Source: Sphingobacteriales bacterium (GTDB taxonomy: Bacteria > Bacteroidota > Bacteroidia > Chitinophagales > Chitinophagaceae). From it: 64,000 bases of DNA. Of this stretch, positions 35,487 to 44,546 are shown in pieces. The translations under genes and the position numbers were made by a program. The notes below the pieces were generated by a model. The model saw only the letters and a list, made by a program, of their open reading frames with translations. It had not been told where the DNA came from and made no database searches. Position 1 is the stretch's first letter, and every line of letters begins with the position of its first letter. The stretch is taken from contig RXJG01000004.1 of the NCBI GenBank assembly GCA_003963365.1, forward strand, positions 350,009-414,008, given 5' to 3'.

Positions 35487-38117
35487 ATGATGACAAGTAC
35501 GGAGATACGCCAGCAGTTTCTTGATTTCTTTAAAAGCAAAGGCCATCAAATCGTCCCTTCGGCGCCAATAGTGGTGAAGAATGACCCCACCTTACTGTTT
35601 ACTAATGCAGGCATGAACCAGTTTAAAGATTTTTTCCTGGGAAATAAGAAACCGGACAATCCACGTATTGCCGATACACAAAAATGTTTGCGGGTAAGCG
35701 GTAAGCACAACGATTTGGAAGAAGTGGGTGTGGATACTTATCATCATACCATGTTTGAAATGCTGGGCAACTGGAGTATTGGTGATTATTTTAAAAAAGA
35801 AGCCATTGCCTGGAGCTGGCAATTATTAACCGAAGTTTACAAGCTTGATAAAGAAAGATTATATGTAAGCATTTTTGAAGGTGATGAAAAAGAAAACCTG
35901 CCCAAAGATGAGGAAGCATATAACGAATGGAAAAAAGTAATTGCAGAGGACAGAATTTTACTGGGAAAGAAAAAAGATAATTTTTGGGAGATGGGTGATA
36001 CGGGTCCCTGTGGCCCGTGTACAGAAATACATGTGGATTGCAGAAGCGATGAAGAAAGAAAAAAAGTAGATGGAAAAACACTGGTGAACAACGACCATCC
36101 GCAGGTGATTGAAATATGGAATAATGTATTTATACAGTTCAATCGTTTAAAAGATGGTTCATTGGAACAATTACCGGCAAAGCATGTGGATACCGGAATG
36201 GGTTTTGAAAGATTGGTGAGAGTATTACAGGGAAAGCAAAGTAATTATGATACCGATGTATTTACCGGAACGATTGCAGCCATAGAAAAGATTGTTGGCA
36301 AAAACTATAAAGCTGGTGATGATAAAGAAAGCATTGCCTTTCGTGTATTGTCCGACCATATCCGTGCAATATCATTTACGATTGCTGATGGACAATTACC
36401 ATCTAACACCGGTGCCGGTTATGTGATAAGAAGGATATTGAGAAGAGCGGTAAGATATTATTATTCTTATCTCGATTATAAGCAACCATTGTTACACCAG
36501 TTGTTACCAGTGATTGCCACTCAGTTTGAAAATGTATTTCCTGAATTAAAAGCGCAGCAGGATTTTGTAGCTAAGGTGATTAAAGAAGAGGAAGATGCTT
36601 TTTTAAGAACGCTGGAGAAAGGATTGAAACGTATTGATGACATCATATCTGTGTCATCTGCGAAATCTGTGAGCAACATTTCGGGAAAAGATGCATTTGA
36701 ATTATATGATACGTATGGCTTCCCAATTGATTTAACTCGTTTAATTGCTTCAGAAAATAAATTGAAGGTAGATGAGAAAGGTTTTGAAGCAGAAATGAAA
36801 CAACAAAAAGACCGCAGCCGTGCCGCTACTGCTATTGATACGGAAGATTGGGTAGATGTAGTAGAAAATAACTCAGTGAAGTTTGTTGGCTATGATTCAT
36901 TAGAAGTACAAACCAAAGTAACCAAATACCGTAAAGTAAAAGCCAAAGGAAAAGAAGCTTTTCAGTTAGTACTGGAAACAACACCTTTTTATGCAGAAAG
37001 CGGCGGACAGGTAGGCGATACGGGTGTGTTAAGTTTTGAAGGAGAAGAAATAAAAATACTCGACACTAAAAAAGAAAACGAACTCATTATTCATTTTGCT
37101 GAAAAATTACCCGTAAATATTTCTGCACTCGTTACAGCAAAAGTTGATGCAGACAGAAGAAAGAAAACGGCAATTCATCACTCCGCTACACATTTGTTAC
37201 ATGCCGCATTACGCTCTGTGTTAGGAACACATGTAGCACAAAAGGGTAGCCTGGTAAATGATGAACATTTGCGTTTTGATTTTTCTCATTTTGCCAAAGT
37301 AAGCGACGAAGAAATAAAGCAGATTGAAACCATCGTAAATGAAAAGATAAGAGCCAATGTACCGGTGGTGATTAAAGAGATGAGTAAAGATGAGGCGGTG
37401 GCAATGGGTGCTATGGCTTTATTTGGTGAAAAATATGGTGATGTGGTTAGAGTAGTTATCATAGACCCGAAATATTCTATTGAACTTTGTGGTGGTACAC
37501 ATGTTGGAGCTACAGGTGAGTTGGGTTTTTTTAAAATAAAAAGTGAAGCTGCTGTTGCTGCCGGTGTAAGACGTATTGAAGCAGTAAGCGGTAATGCAGC
37601 AGAAGAATATTTGAATGAACAACTCAATACTTTATCAGCGGTTAAAGAGCAATTGAAAAACCCGGCTGATTTAAATAAGGCTGTTGAAAATTTAATCAGC
37701 GATAATGCTTCTTTGAGAAAGAAACTCGAGATGATGGAAGCAAGACAACTCCTTACTCTCCGTAATGAGTTGCTGCAAAAAGATGAAATCATCAACGGCA
37801 TCACTTTTATTGGCGATATCGTTGAAGTAAGCAGTGCTGATGCGTTAAAGAAAATTTGCTTCGACTTAAAAAATAACCTCAACGATTACTTAATAGTACT
37901 CTGTGCCAACATAGATGGTAAACCTTCCGTTGCTGTTGGCATAGCTGATGCAGTTGTTGCTGCTAAAGGATTAGATGCCGGTAAAATAATCAAAGAACAT
38001 ATTGCTCCTTTAATAAAAGGCGGTGGCGGCGGACAAAAAACATTGGCCACAGCCGGTGGGCAGGATGCTTCTAACCTGGGTAAAGTGATTGAGAAAGTGA
38101 GATCTCTTCTTATATAA
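35487..38117 (+). CDS. alaS: Alanyl-tRNA synthetase
   Basis: 876 residues, full length. The catalytic domain begins REIRQQFLDFF-like with PSAPIVVKNDPTLLFTNAGMNQFKDFF. The editing domain has HHSATHLLH and the CGGTHV metal site; the C-terminal C-Ala domain holds GGGGGQKTLATAGG. Charges tRNA-Ala and clears Ser/Gly mischarging. Residues about 387-397, before the conserved GKDAFELYDTYGFPIDLT, are encoded by a repeat-like stretch (atctgtgtcatctgcgaaat followed by ctgtgagc at 36647-36675). The first two codons are both ATG. Confidence 0.97.
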   Translation: MMTSTEIRQQFLDFFKSKGHQIVPSAPIVVKNDPTLLFTNAGMNQFKDFFLGNKKPDNPRIADTQKCLRVSGKHNDLEEVGVDTYHHTMFEMLGNWSIGDYFKKEAIAWSWQLLTEVYKLDKERLYVSIFEGDEKENLPKDEEAYNEWKKVIAEDRILLGKKKDNFWEMGDTGPCGPCTEIHVDCRSDEERKKVDGKTLVNNDHPQVIEIWNNVFIQFNRLKDGSLEQLPAKHVDTGMGFERLVRVLQGKQSNYDTDVFTGTIAAIEKIVGKNYKAGDDKESIAFRVLSDHIRAISFTIADGQLPSNTGAGYVIRRILRRAVRYYYSYLDYKQPLLHQLLPVIATQFENVFPELKAQQDFVAKVIKEEEDAFLRTLEKGLKRIDDIISVSSAKSVSNISGKDAFELYDTYGFPIDLTRLIASENKLKVDEKGFEAEMKQQKDRSRAATAIDTEDWVDVVENNSVKFVGYDSLEVQTKVTKYRKVKAKGKEAFQLVLETTPFYAESGGQVGDTGVLSFEGEEIKILDTKKENELIIHFAEKLPVNISALVTAKVDADRRKKTAIHHSATHLLHAALRSVLGTHVAQKGSLVNDEHLRFDFSHFAKVSDEEIKQIETIVNEKIRANVPVVIKEMSKDEAVAMGAMALFGEKYGDVVRVVIIDPKYSIELCGGTHVGATGELGFFKIKSEAAVAAGVRRIEAVSGNAAEEYLNEQLNTLSAVKEQLKNPADLNKAVENLISDNASLRKKLEMMEARQLLTLRNELLQKDEIINGITFIGDIVEVSSADALKKICFDLKNNLNDYLIVLCANIDGKPSVAVGIADAVVAAKGLDAGKIIKEHIAPLIKGGGGGQKTLATAGGQDASNLGKVIEKVRSLLI

Positions 38118-38125
38118 CTCTATAT

Positions 38126-39112
38126 ATGAAAAAGTTTCTTTGCTGTGTTTGCATTTTGTTTTTGTTGGGCTCATTTGCTGAAAAGCCAAAGCCTGTCAGC
38201 ATTATTTTCGATACAGACATAGCACCCGATTATGATGATGTGGGAGCAACAGCCATGTTGCATGCATTGGAAGATAAAGGAGAAGCGAAACTGCTTGCCA
38301 CTATTTCCTGCAATACCTTTGAAACAACAGCCCCAACATTAAGTGTACTGAATACTTATTTTAACCGGCCAAATACTCCGGTTGGTATTACCAAAGGTGC
38401 TCAGCCAAATAAAGATTGTTCACAACAATGGGCACAGGCGATCATTCAAAAATATCCGCACAATATAAAATCAAATGCTGAGGCAGAAGATGCGGTAGCA
38501 CTTTACCGGAAAATACTTTCATCACAGCCGGATAAAAGTGTAACGATTGTTACAGTTGGTTTTTTTACAAACCTTGCCAGTCTGTTGAATTCAACAGCGG
38601 ATGAATATTCATCACTCAATGGAAAAGACCTGGTTATTAAAAAAGTGAAGCAACTTGTATCAATGGCTGCAAGGATTGACAGCGGTAAAAACAGTGGTTA
38701 TGAATTTAATGTGGTGGTGGATGCAAAAGCATCGCAAAAAGTTTTTAATGAATGGCCAACTCCATGGATCATGAGTGGTTTTGAGATAGGGGAAAAAATT
38801 CATACAGGTATAAGGCTCATCAACAATGATAAAATTCAAAACAGCCCGGTAAAAGATGCCTTCAAAATTGCATTGACAAAAGACAATAACACAATCGGCA
38901 GAAACAGTTGGGATGAAACGGCTGTGCTCGTGGCTGTTCGTGGCATACAGCCATACTTTGATTCCAAAAAATTAAACTTTAAAGTGGAGGATGATGGAAA
39001 GGATGTCGTCATTCCGGGAAAAAAAATTACTTACCTTACTTTTAAACAAACACCCGAAGCAATAGGAAAAGTAATGGAAGATCTAATGATGCATCAACCG
39101 GTGAAACAGTAA
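38126..39112 (+). CDS. Secreted nucleoside hydrolase-like protein
   Basis: 328 residues with a signal peptide (KKFLCCVCILFLLGSFA). The nucleoside hydrolase fingerprint DTDIAPDYDDVGA is close to DTDxxxDxDDxxA, with TIVTVGFFTNLASLL and a later SWDETAVL for the second half of the calcium site. Family members split ribonucleosides into base and ribose. The start lies 8 bases after alaS. Export suggests scavenging in the periplasm or at the surface. Confidence 0.88.
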   Translation: MKKFLCCVCILFLLGSFAEKPKPVSIIFDTDIAPDYDDVGATAMLHALEDKGEAKLLATISCNTFETTAPTLSVLNTYFNRPNTPVGITKGAQPNKDCSQQWAQAIIQKYPHNIKSNAEAEDAVALYRKILSSQPDKSVTIVTVGFFTNLASLLNSTADEYSSLNGKDLVIKKVKQLVSMAARIDSGKNSGYEFNVVVDAKASQKVFNEWPTPWIMSGFEIGEKIHTGIRLINNDKIQNSPVKDAFKIALTKDNNTIGRNSWDETAVLVAVRGIQPYFDSKKLNFKVEDDGKDVVIPGKKITYLTFKQTPEAIGKVMEDLMMHQPVKQ

Positions 39113-39313
39113 GTTTAAGGTCGGTAAAAATTCTCTTGTGCAGGAAAGTTCTTGCTAATGCCTGGGTTTGTTGAAAGACGGGAGCATTTAACCCGGATAA
39201 GGTGGTAGGAAAGTGGTAGAGAAAGTAAGACGATATTATAATAGAAATAGTTTCTTAATACATCAGAAAAGGTAACCACGACAGAAAAATTGTAAGATTT
39301 AATTCTGAATTAT

Positions 39314-40033
39314 ATGAAGCTTTTTTTGATAAGGTACACAAAGATCGTATTCGTTTTTTTACAGTTACATAGAGTGGTCAATCTCTTTTCAGGGATATTT
39401 GCCAATCTTTATTACTTATCCAGGTTTTCAGCATGGGTATTAAAGAATAAAAAGAACGCTCCAAATGATTTCCCTTCAAAATGGGACTATCAAAAACGTT
39501 ATCCATTATATCAGCGTATCTTGGAAAATGAAAATCTTACATCAGTACCTATTAATTACCTGGAGTTTGGAGTAGCGGCAGGTAAATCATTTGGCTGGTT
39601 TTTAGATATTAATAAAAATCCAGATAGCGGGTTTTGGGGCTTCGATACATTTACTGGTTTACCCGAAGATTTTGGTGTATATAAAAAAGGTATGTTTAAT
39701 ACGAATAACCAGGTTCCGGTAATAGATGACAACAGGGGAAGTTTTTTGCAGGGGTTATTTCAGCAAACACTACCCGGCTTTTTAAAATCGTTCAGGAATG
39801 ATAAGCCAAAGATAATTATGCTGGATGCAGATCTGTATTCTGCAACACTTTTTGTACTTGCTTCATTAGCCCCAATTTTAAATACAGGGGATATAATTTT
39901 CTTTGATGAGTTTTCAGTTCCAACACAAGAATTTAAAGCTTTGTATGAGTTTCAGCAGGCATATTCGCATATTAAACTTCAGCTGGTTGGTGCTGCTAAT
40001 AATTTTTACTTTTCCTGCTTTAAAGTGGTTTAA
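39314..40033 (+). CDS. TylF/MycF-like SAM-dependent O-methyltransferase
   Basis: 239 residues. The class I methyltransferase nucleotide motif NYLEFGVAAGKSFGWFL (about 78-94) is followed by WGFDTFTGLPEDFG and the acidic metal motif MLDADLYS, then DIIFFDEFSVP. It resembles macrocin/mycinamicin O-methyltransferases, which act on sugars of macrolides, but Bacteroidota relatives often sit with polysaccharide genes. No such genes are nearby. The 200-base gap before it shows no gene or clear signal. Confidence 0.82.
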   Translation: MKLFLIRYTKIVFVFLQLHRVVNLFSGIFANLYYLSRFSAWVLKNKKNAPNDFPSKWDYQKRYPLYQRILENENLTSVPINYLEFGVAAGKSFGWFLDINKNPDSGFWGFDTFTGLPEDFGVYKKGMFNTNNQVPVIDDNRGSFLQGLFQQTLPGFLKSFRNDKPKIIMLDADLYSATLFVLASLAPILNTGDIIFFDEFSVPTQEFKALYEFQQAYSHIKLQLVGAANNFYFSCFKVV

Positions 40034-40113
40034 TGATTTTAAATCCGTTTATCTTTTTTATTTACCGGTAAACTTTCCCATTTTCCATCAAACATTTTAA
40101 CATTTCCGAAATC

Positions 40114-40144
40114 TTTCGTATTCAGAAACATTTCCCTATCTTCG
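40114..40144 (+). promoter_or_regulatory. Possible promoter for the double-PDZ gene
   Basis: TTTCG (40114-40118) and TATCTTCG (40137-40144), 18 bases apart. The -7 element is the same variant of TAnnTTTG found before mutY. The start codon is 37 bases downstream. Confidence 0.4.
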
Positions 40145-40181
40145 AACTACTAAAAATTTCGTAGATATAAAATCACCGGAT

Positions 40182-41177
40182 ATGAAAAAGTTTTTTATTG
40201 TAAGTACAGCACTCTTCCTGTCGGGTTCGCTGGTAGCAACTGCACAGGATAAAAAAGAAAAAAAGAGCGATGATAAAGTAAAAGGCGAACAGCATGTTAT
40301 CATCCGCAAAAAAGACGGAGAAAAAGCCACCATTGTAATTGATGGCGATAAAGTAACCATTAATGGCAAGCCGGCTGATGAGTGGAAAGATGGCGATGTG
40401 GAAGTACTCAACGATATTCACCCACGCATCCGCATTGAAGGCTCCCCAGGAATTGTTATTCCCCGTGGCAATATGAAAATGAAAATGTGGGGTGATGAAG
40501 ATGGCAATGGAGGCAAACTGGGGGTGTTTATGAAGGATAATGATAAAGGCGCTGAAATAACAGAAGTACAGGAAAACAGTTCAGCATCCAAAGCTGGTTT
40601 GCAAAAAGGTGACATCATCACTAAAGTTGGAGATAAAAAAGTAGACGATGCGGAATCATTAACGAATGCAGTAAGAAAACATAAAGCAGGAGAAGAAGTA
40701 ACAGTAACCTATCTCCGTGATGGGAAAGAAAAATCAACCAAAGCCAAACTGGATAAACGCAAAGGTGGTTTTGAATGGAATCGTGATTTGGGTCCGGGTA
40801 TGAAAGACTTTAATCTTGATCTGGCACCATTGGAAGGCTTAAAAGAAATGCCTTTTGAAAATTTTGGACATGACTTTATGTGGAGAGGCAGCGGTGGCAA
40901 CCATAAATTAGGTATCAAAATACAAGATCTTGAAGAAGGTGATGGCGTAAAAATCACTGAAGTGGAAGACAGTTCTATTGCAGCTAAAGCAGGATTAAAG
41001 AAGGATGATGTAATAATGGAAGTGGCCGGTAATAAAATAGAAGATACCAATGATGCCCGGGAGAATATTTGGGATAATTGGGAAAAAGGAGTATTCACTA
41101 TAAAGGTAAATCGTAATGGAAGTCCGATGAATATAGAAGTGAAGATTCCAAAAAAAATAAAATCAGCCGACTTGTAA
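40182..41177 (+). CDS. Periplasmic protein with two PDZ domains and no protease domain
   Basis: 331 residues with a signal peptide (KKFFIVSTALFLSGSLVATAQ). A charged region (about 25-90) leads to PDZ1 (about 105-190, KLGVFMKDNDKGAEITEVQENSSASKAGLQKGDIITKVGDKKV) and PDZ2 (about 245-325, KLGIKIQDLEEGDGVKITEVEDSSIAAKAGLKKDDVIMEVAGNKI). No HtrA-type catalytic Ser region is present. It may serve as an adaptor for periplasmic proteases or peptides. A terminator follows at 41218. Confidence 0.87.
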   Translation: MKKFFIVSTALFLSGSLVATAQDKKEKKSDDKVKGEQHVIIRKKDGEKATIVIDGDKVTINGKPADEWKDGDVEVLNDIHPRIRIEGSPGIVIPRGNMKMKMWGDEDGNGGKLGVFMKDNDKGAEITEVQENSSASKAGLQKGDIITKVGDKKVDDAESLTNAVRKHKAGEEVTVTYLRDGKEKSTKAKLDKRKGGFEWNRDLGPGMKDFNLDLAPLEGLKEMPFENFGHDFMWRGSGGNHKLGIKIQDLEEGDGVKITEVEDSSIAAKAGLKKDDVIMEVAGNKIEDTNDARENIWDNWEKGVFTIKVNRNGSPMNIEVKIPKKIKSADL

Positions 41178-41217
41178 AACAATAACAACTCTCTCCAGTT
41201 TTCTCATGTTAAATTGT

Positions 41218-41237
41218 CGGGGCCTTTACTGGCCCCG
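41218..41237 (+). terminator. Intrinsic terminator after the double-PDZ gene
   Basis: Perfect 7-bp GC-rich stem cggggcc/ggccccg with a 6-base loop and a T-rich tail (ttttattt). It isolates the PDZ gene from gatB. Confidence 0.85.
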
Positions 41238-41266
41238 TTTTATTTAACAGGATGGCTGCAAATAGG

Positions 41267-41299
41267 GTTTCCCCATCCGTGGCATATGCCGTATTTTTG
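41267..41299 (+). promoter_or_regulatory. Probable gatB promoter
   Basis: TATTTTTG at 41292-41299 fits the Bacteroidota -7 consensus TAnnTTTG exactly. A -33-like gggtttcc lies about 20 bases upstream. The gatB ATG is 14 bases beyond, giving a very short leader. Confidence 0.5.
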
Positions 41300-41312
41300 C
41301 GCCACTTAATTT

Positions 41313-42764
41313 ATGTCAGTTAATTACGATAAATATGAAGCCGTCATAGGTCTGGAAGTGCATGCACAGTTACTCACTCAAAGTAAATTGTTTTGTGGCG
41401 ACAGTGCGGCTTTTGTAAACGAACCCAATACACATATCAGTCCTATTACAATGGCGCATCCGGGAACATTGCCCAAACTGAATGATAAAGCCATTGAATA
41501 TGCTATTAAACTTGGGTTGGCCTGTAATTGTGAAATTGAAAAAATAAACTACTTCGCAAGAAAAAATTATTTCTATCCTGATCTGCCTAAAGGTTACCAG
41601 GTATCGCAACATACCACACCCATTTGTAAGGGCGGATATGTAACCATCAAAACAGAAAATGGTGAAAAGAAAGTACAGTTGAACCGCATTCATATGGAGG
41701 AAGATGCAGGTAAAAGTATTCATGACCAGGATGAACATTATACCTATGTTGATTTAAACCGTGCCGGTGTTCCTCTATGTGAAATTGTAACCGAACCTGA
41801 TTTAAGCAGTGGTGATGAAGCCTATGCTTATTTAACTGAGTTGAGAAGACTGGTTCGATGGATTGAAGTATGTGATGGAAATATGGAAGAAGGCAGTATG
41901 CGTTGCGATGCGAATGTTTCTATACGGTTGAAAGGTGAAACCAGGCTGGGTACTAAAGTGGAAGTGAAGAATCTTAACTCTATCCGTAATGTAAAAAGAG
42001 CGATTGACCATGAAATAAAACGGATGATTGAAGAAGTGGAGAACGGTGGAACGATCATACAACAAACAAGAAGTTTTGATGCTAACAACGGAACCACTTT
42101 TGCTTTGCGTACAAAAGAGGAAGCAAATGATTACCGTTATTTTGCTGACCCTGATTTAACACCCTTCCACATCAGCGATGAATGGTTGAAACAAATTCAA
42201 TCAACAATACCTGAATTGTACGAATCAAAAGTAAAGCGATATACCACTGAATTGCAGTTGACGGAATATGATGCGAAAGTGATTGCGGATGAAAGAGAAA
42301 CAGCTGATTATTTTGATGCGCTGGTTCAGCAAACAAAAAATTATAAAGCTGCCGCTAACTGGATGATTGGTCCGGTCAAATCTTATCTCAATGAAAATAA
42401 TACCAGCATAACTGAATTGAGTTTAACTCCTTCTTCGTTAGCTGAAATTATTGCCTTGATTGATAAAGGAAAAATCAATTTCTCAGTTGCTTCTTCCAAA
42501 TTATTCCCGGCATTGATAAAACAGCCCGATGTAACTGCATCTGCACTGGCAACTCAACTCAACTTAGTCCAAACTTCCGACAGCAATGAAGTAGCCAGTT
42601 GGGTGGAAGAAGTATTAAACAAGATGCCCGATAAAGTAGCTGAATACCGCAAAGGTAAAAAAGGGTTGATTGGTTTATTTGTGGGTGAAGTAAAAAAACT
42701 TTCCAAAGGCAAAGCGGATCCCAAACTCACCAATGATTTATTACTCGAAAAATTAAACGCATAA
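41313..42764 (+). CDS. gatB: Aspartyl/glutamyl-tRNA amidotransferase subunit B
   Basis: 483 residues. Family marks: YEAVIGLEVHAQLLTQSKLFC at the start, YPDLPKGYQVSQ, GVPLCEIVTEPDL, MEEGSMRCDANVS, RYFADPDLTPF, then the GatB tail domain ending GLIGLFVGEVKKLSKGKADPKL. With GatA and GatC it turns Glu-tRNA-Gln (or Asp-tRNA-Asn) into Gln-tRNA. gatA and gatC are not in the window. Confidence 0.97.
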   Translation: MSVNYDKYEAVIGLEVHAQLLTQSKLFCGDSAAFVNEPNTHISPITMAHPGTLPKLNDKAIEYAIKLGLACNCEIEKINYFARKNYFYPDLPKGYQVSQHTTPICKGGYVTIKTENGEKKVQLNRIHMEEDAGKSIHDQDEHYTYVDLNRAGVPLCEIVTEPDLSSGDEAYAYLTELRRLVRWIEVCDGNMEEGSMRCDANVSIRLKGETRLGTKVEVKNLNSIRNVKRAIDHEIKRMIEEVENGGTIIQQTRSFDANNGTTFALRTKEEANDYRYFADPDLTPFHISDEWLKQIQSTIPELYESKVKRYTTELQLTEYDAKVIADERETADYFDALVQQTKNYKAAANWMIGPVKSYLNENNTSITELSLTPSSLAEIIALIDKGKINFSVASSKLFPALIKQPDVTASALATQLNLVQTSDSNEVASWVEEVLNKMPDKVAEYRKGKKGLIGLFVGEVKKLSKGKADPKLTNDLLLEKLNA

Positions 42765-42766
42765 AT

Positions 42767-43951
42767 ATGAAAGTAAGACTTGCTGCTTTGTCAGCAATAG
42801 TGCTAATCTTTATTGCCTGTAATAATACAGGAAAAAAGAAATTTGAAGTGACAGGTATTATTACGGAAGCACCTGCTTCTGAAAAAGTTTATTTAGAAGA
42901 AATTCCTGCTAACAGAAATATTCCGCCGCAGATACTGGATACAGGTTTAATGAAGGATGGAAAGTTTTCTCTCCACACTGTTACCGGCGAACCTACTATG
43001 TACCGGGTAAGGATCGGGGATAATGATTATGCTCCATTAATGTTTATTTTGAATGATGAGAGTAAAGTGGAAGTTAAAGCCAACTGGAAAGCCCTAACAG
43101 ATATCAACAGCACTAAAGTTGGATACACAGTATCTTCTCCCGCTAACCAGCGATTGAATGTTTTTTTTGATTCCGTTACCGCTTTTTCAAAAAAGCAATA
43201 TGAACTAAGCAGTAAAGCAAATGAAATAAAGCAATCTGCTGATCCCAAAAAAGACAGTATACTGAATATAATTTTTACGGAGATCAATAAAACCGGCGCT
43301 GACTATAAAGCTTATGCCTTACATACGGCACAAACAGATCAGAACCCGGTAATTGCATTAAATGCTTTTGGTTATTGGAGCCGGAATATCAGTGACGCGG
43401 AACAAATAGATAAGGAGTTTAAAAGTTTACTAACCCGTTTTCCTGCACACAATGGAATAAAACAGGGTTATGATGCTTTCAAAAAAGAATATGCCGCCTT
43501 TAAACAAAAAGAGGAAATAGATAAAAACAAACCCGGAATTGGTAAACAGGCCCCGGATATTACGATGCCTGATGTAAACGGTAAAAATTTTTCTCTCAGC
43601 AGTTTAAAAGGAAAATTTGTACTGGTTGATTTTTGGGCAAGCTGGTGCGGCCCCTGCCGGGCAGAAAACCCAAACGTTGTAGCAGTATATAATAAGTATA
43701 AGGATAAAAACTTTACGGTGCTCGGTGTGTCGCTGGATAAGGATAAAAGCAAATGGAAGCAGGCCATAGCGGATGATAAGTTAACCTGGAATCATATCAG
43801 CGATCTTAAATTTTGGGAGAGTTCTGTAGTGCCGCAATATGGATTTGATGCTATTCCTTATAATGTATTAGTTGACCCTAATGGAACTATTATCGCCACC
43901 GGGTTAAGAGGTGCTGATCTGGAAACGAAACTGCAGGAAGTGATAAAATAG
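42767..43951 (+). CDS. TlpA-type thioredoxin lipoprotein with DUF4369-like domain
   Basis: 394 residues. Lipobox IAC (Cys18), a DUF4369-like beta domain (about 25-125), a helical linker, then a TlpA/ResA thioredoxin domain (about 255-393) with the active site WCGPC (Cys294, Cys297) and GKQAPDITMPDVNG before it. An envelope thiol-disulfide reductase, perhaps for cytochrome c or outer-membrane protein maturation. It starts 2 bases after gatB, so they share a transcript. Confidence 0.92.
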   Translation: MKVRLAALSAIVLIFIACNNTGKKKFEVTGIITEAPASEKVYLEEIPANRNIPPQILDTGLMKDGKFSLHTVTGEPTMYRVRIGDNDYAPLMFILNDESKVEVKANWKALTDINSTKVGYTVSSPANQRLNVFFDSVTAFSKKQYELSSKANEIKQSADPKKDSILNIIFTEINKTGADYKAYALHTAQTDQNPVIALNAFGYWSRNISDAEQIDKEFKSLLTRFPAHNGIKQGYDAFKKEYAAFKQKEEIDKNKPGIGKQAPDITMPDVNGKNFSLSSLKGKFVLVDFWASWCGPCRAENPNVVAVYNKYKDKNFTVLGVSLDKDKSKWKQAIADDKLTWNHISDLKFWESSVVPQYGFDAIPYNVLVDPNGTIIATGLRGADLETKLQEVIK

Positions 43952-43966
43952 AATAATCAATAAAAT

Positions 43967-43996
43967 AAAAACCCCGGCACAACTGCCGGGGTTTTT
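43967..43996. terminator. Bidirectional terminator between TlpA-like gene and the SusCD group
   Basis: Stem aaaaaccccggca/tgccggggttttt (13 bp, 4-base loop), flanked by A's on the left and T's on the right, so it can stop both the plus-strand TlpA-like transcript and the convergent minus-strand lipoprotein transcript. Confidence 0.88.
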
Positions 43997-44019
43997 TATT
44001 ACCTGTATAAAAATTTATA

Positions 44020-44520
44020 CTAATCAGCTACCAGTAACCTCACTGGAGTCGTAACAATTTTAGTATCATCACTCAATGTTACAAGGAAATAAAACCTCCT
44101 CGTTAATTCAGCATTGGTTGCCGGAATAGGGCCTAAACCTTTTGCCAGTATCTCTGAAAAAGAGGAAGTGAACGTAACCGTAGTTCCATCTCCGGGAATA
44201 GGAGTGGTAGTGTAAAACCCGGTTGTACCTGTACTTTGAATTTGTGTATAGCTGGTACTGAAAGCTACTTTGGAAATTTCCTTAATTGTTTTGCCTTTAT
44301 TAGAAGGAATGGTCAATACAATTTGAAACGGCCCTGTGCCACCACCAGCACTTTTTGAAACAATGATGGTTGGATCAGGTCTGTAATCTGCGGCATTGGC
44401 TACTGTTACCGGTACAGCAGGTCTTATATCTGAAAGACCATTAACAGCTTCTTTTTTACAACCCGTAAAAATAAAAGCTGATAATAAAATTGCAGTATAA
44501 AATTTATTAATCATTTTCAT
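44020..44520 (-). CDS. Small lipoprotein at the end of the SusC/SusD operon
   Basis: 166 residues with lipobox FTGC (Cys21). The mature part is beta-rich with Pro, Thr and Gly (VTVANAADYRPDPTIIVSKSAGGGTGPFQIVLTIPS). It follows SusD by 26 bases. Position matches SusE/SusF-type surface proteins that bind the ligand of the pair, but no family is recognised from the sequence. Confidence 0.7.
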   Translation of the reverse strand: MKMINKFYTAILLSAFIFTGCKKEAVNGLSDIRPAVPVTVANAADYRPDPTIIVSKSAGGGTGPFQIVLTIPSNKGKTIKEISKVAFSTSYTQIQSTGTTGFYTTTPIPGDGTTVTFTSSFSEILAKGLGPIPATNAELTRRFYFLVTLSDDTKIVTTPVRLLVAD

Positions 44521-44546
44521 TTTGTTCAGTTTATTCGTTTTTAAAA

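Noticed and set aside
37286-37882. 198-codon open frame opposite alaS
   Set aside because: Antisense of the editing and C-terminal domains of alaS; composition is artefactual.
39113-39313. Gap between the nucleoside hydrolase and the methyltransferase, checked for a tRNA or small gene
   Set aside because: No cloverleaf, no open frame with start context and no terminator hairpin seen.
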